The notes under the pieces: generated by a model | Databases searched by the model: none | The model's input: only the letters and a program-made list of their open reading frames with translations | What the model was told of the DNA's origin: nothing | NCBI GenBank assembly: GCA_947589585.1 | Contig: CANQCA010000076.1 | Location: forward strand, 1-5,980 | DNA from: an uncultured Clostridia bacterium | GTDB taxonomy: Bacteria > Bacillota > Clostridia > Christensenellales > Borkfalkiaceae | Length of the DNA: 5,980 nucleotides | Direction: 5' to 3' | Translations under genes and position numbers: made by a program | In this document: positions 5,579 to 5,980 of the stretch, in pieces | Layout: each line of letters begins with the position of its first letter | Numbering within the stretch: the first letter of the stretch is position 1

Positions 5579-5640
5579 ATATAGACAAATTTTGTGCCAC
5601 CCATGTCCGAGGGTAAGCGCTCTCATTTTGCGTAAAGAGG

Positions 5641-5754
5641 CACGCGTCATCCGGTGGTGGTAAGCGTCACTCTGTGGTAGTAAGCGTCACTCTGTGGTAG
5701 TAAGCGTCACTCTGTGGTAGTAAGCGTTACTCTGTGGAGGTAAGCGTCATTCTG
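5641..5754. repeat. 20-bp tandem repeat array
   Basis: Units of exactly 20 bases (TAAGCGTCACTCTGTGGTAG) are stacked without spacers: perfect copies at 5661-5680, 5681-5700 and 5701-5720, a copy with two changes at 5721-5740, a degenerate copy at 5641-5660 and a partial one at 5741-5754. The unit length is not a multiple of three and no gene covers it. It is a minisatellite-like array, not a CRISPR array. Confidence 0.93.
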
Positions 5755-5964
5755 AGCCGAACTGTCAATACGGCTGTCCTTAAAAGCAACTCTCCGAAGA
5801 ATCCCCTTATACGAAGTCCGTATGTTTCTAATATCGTCATGCTGAGCGTAGTCGAAGCATGACCTTACAATGTGGGCACCCTTCGACAGAACTACTTCGC
5901 GGTCGGTGACCGCTCGTGCCGACCTTGGATAATCAGTAGAAGCCGCGGTCGGGGCAGGGTGACG
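5746..5964. repeat. Decayed dispersed palindromic element(s), no gene
   Basis: The stretch from 5755 to the right edge has no convincing reading frame. It contains GTCATTCTGAGC (5746-5757), GTCATGCTGAGC (5836-5847) and an inverted CAGGGTGAC (5955-5963). It also holds the palindrome GTCATGCT/AGCATGAC (5836-5843/5856-5863), the hairpin GCGGTC/GACCGC (5899-5904/5908-5913) and a repeated GCGGTCGG (5899 and 5945). Motifs such as GTCATTCTGAGC with GAAGAATC or CGAAG are, from general knowledge, common in short dispersed intergenic repeats of many bacteria. I infer one or two degenerate MITE-like elements; boundaries are uncertain. Confidence 0.55.
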
Positions 5965-5980
5965 GTTTCAGAAAGGCTCG

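Noticed and set aside
5495..5650. Extension of the hydrolase N-terminus by 52 residues
   Set aside because: The extra codons run through the terminator and leader hairpin, do not resemble the family, and the internal ATG at 5494 has a good ribosome binding site.
5641..5754. CRISPR array
   Set aside because: The 20-bp units abut directly with no unique spacers and there are no cas genes nearby.

Overview
The window looks like a chromosomal segment of a member of the Bacillota, probably Clostridia with fairly high G+C. It carries a veg homologue, a sporulation-type SPOCS/LysM protein and ispE side by side, a neighbourhood typical of that phylum, and it has sigma-A-like promoters and hairpin-plus-T-run terminators. 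I cannot name the genus. The left two thirds (about 1-4050) are G+C rich. The right part (about 4200-5500) is visibly more A+T rich and looks accessory.

Layout. The left edge holds the first codons of a minus-strand gene, possibly a RelB/DinJ-type antitoxin, with a clear promoter and a palindrome over its -10. A terminator at 84-118 ends a two-gene minus-strand unit. That unit is ispE (1116-2021, MEP-pathway kinase) followed, 4 bases later, by an unrecognised two-helix membrane protein (164-1111). It has its own promoter (2029-2057), which appears to start transcription at the ispE ATG, so the mRNA may be leaderless. Just upstream, a strong terminator (2068-2100) ends the 491-residue SPOCS-repeat/LysM gene (2111-3586). 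The 201-base gap 3587-3787 holds divergent promoters for this gene and for veg (3788-4042, plus strand). Two hairpins follow veg, the second a strong bidirectional terminator.

On the right, a small DUF1828-like gene (4255-4641, plus) with a good promoter faces an ADP-ribosylglycohydrolase (4661-5494, minus) with only 19 bases between them. Upstream of the hydrolase are a 10-bp leader hairpin and a bidirectional terminator. From 5641 to the end there is no gene: the stretch holds 20-bp tandem repeats and short palindromic sequences that look like a decayed dispersed element.

How the parts work together: ispE supplies isoprenoid precursors, the SPOCS/LysM and Veg proteins point to envelope, spore or biofilm functions, and the hydrolase probably reverses ADP-ribosylation. 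I see no complete, clearly new multi-gene system. The most notable points are the leaderless ispE arrangement, a Tyr-to-Cys change at a conserved IspE substrate-site position, the antitoxin-like operator, the terminator in front of the hydrolase, and tandem repeats that seem to derive from the end of a dispersed palindromic element.
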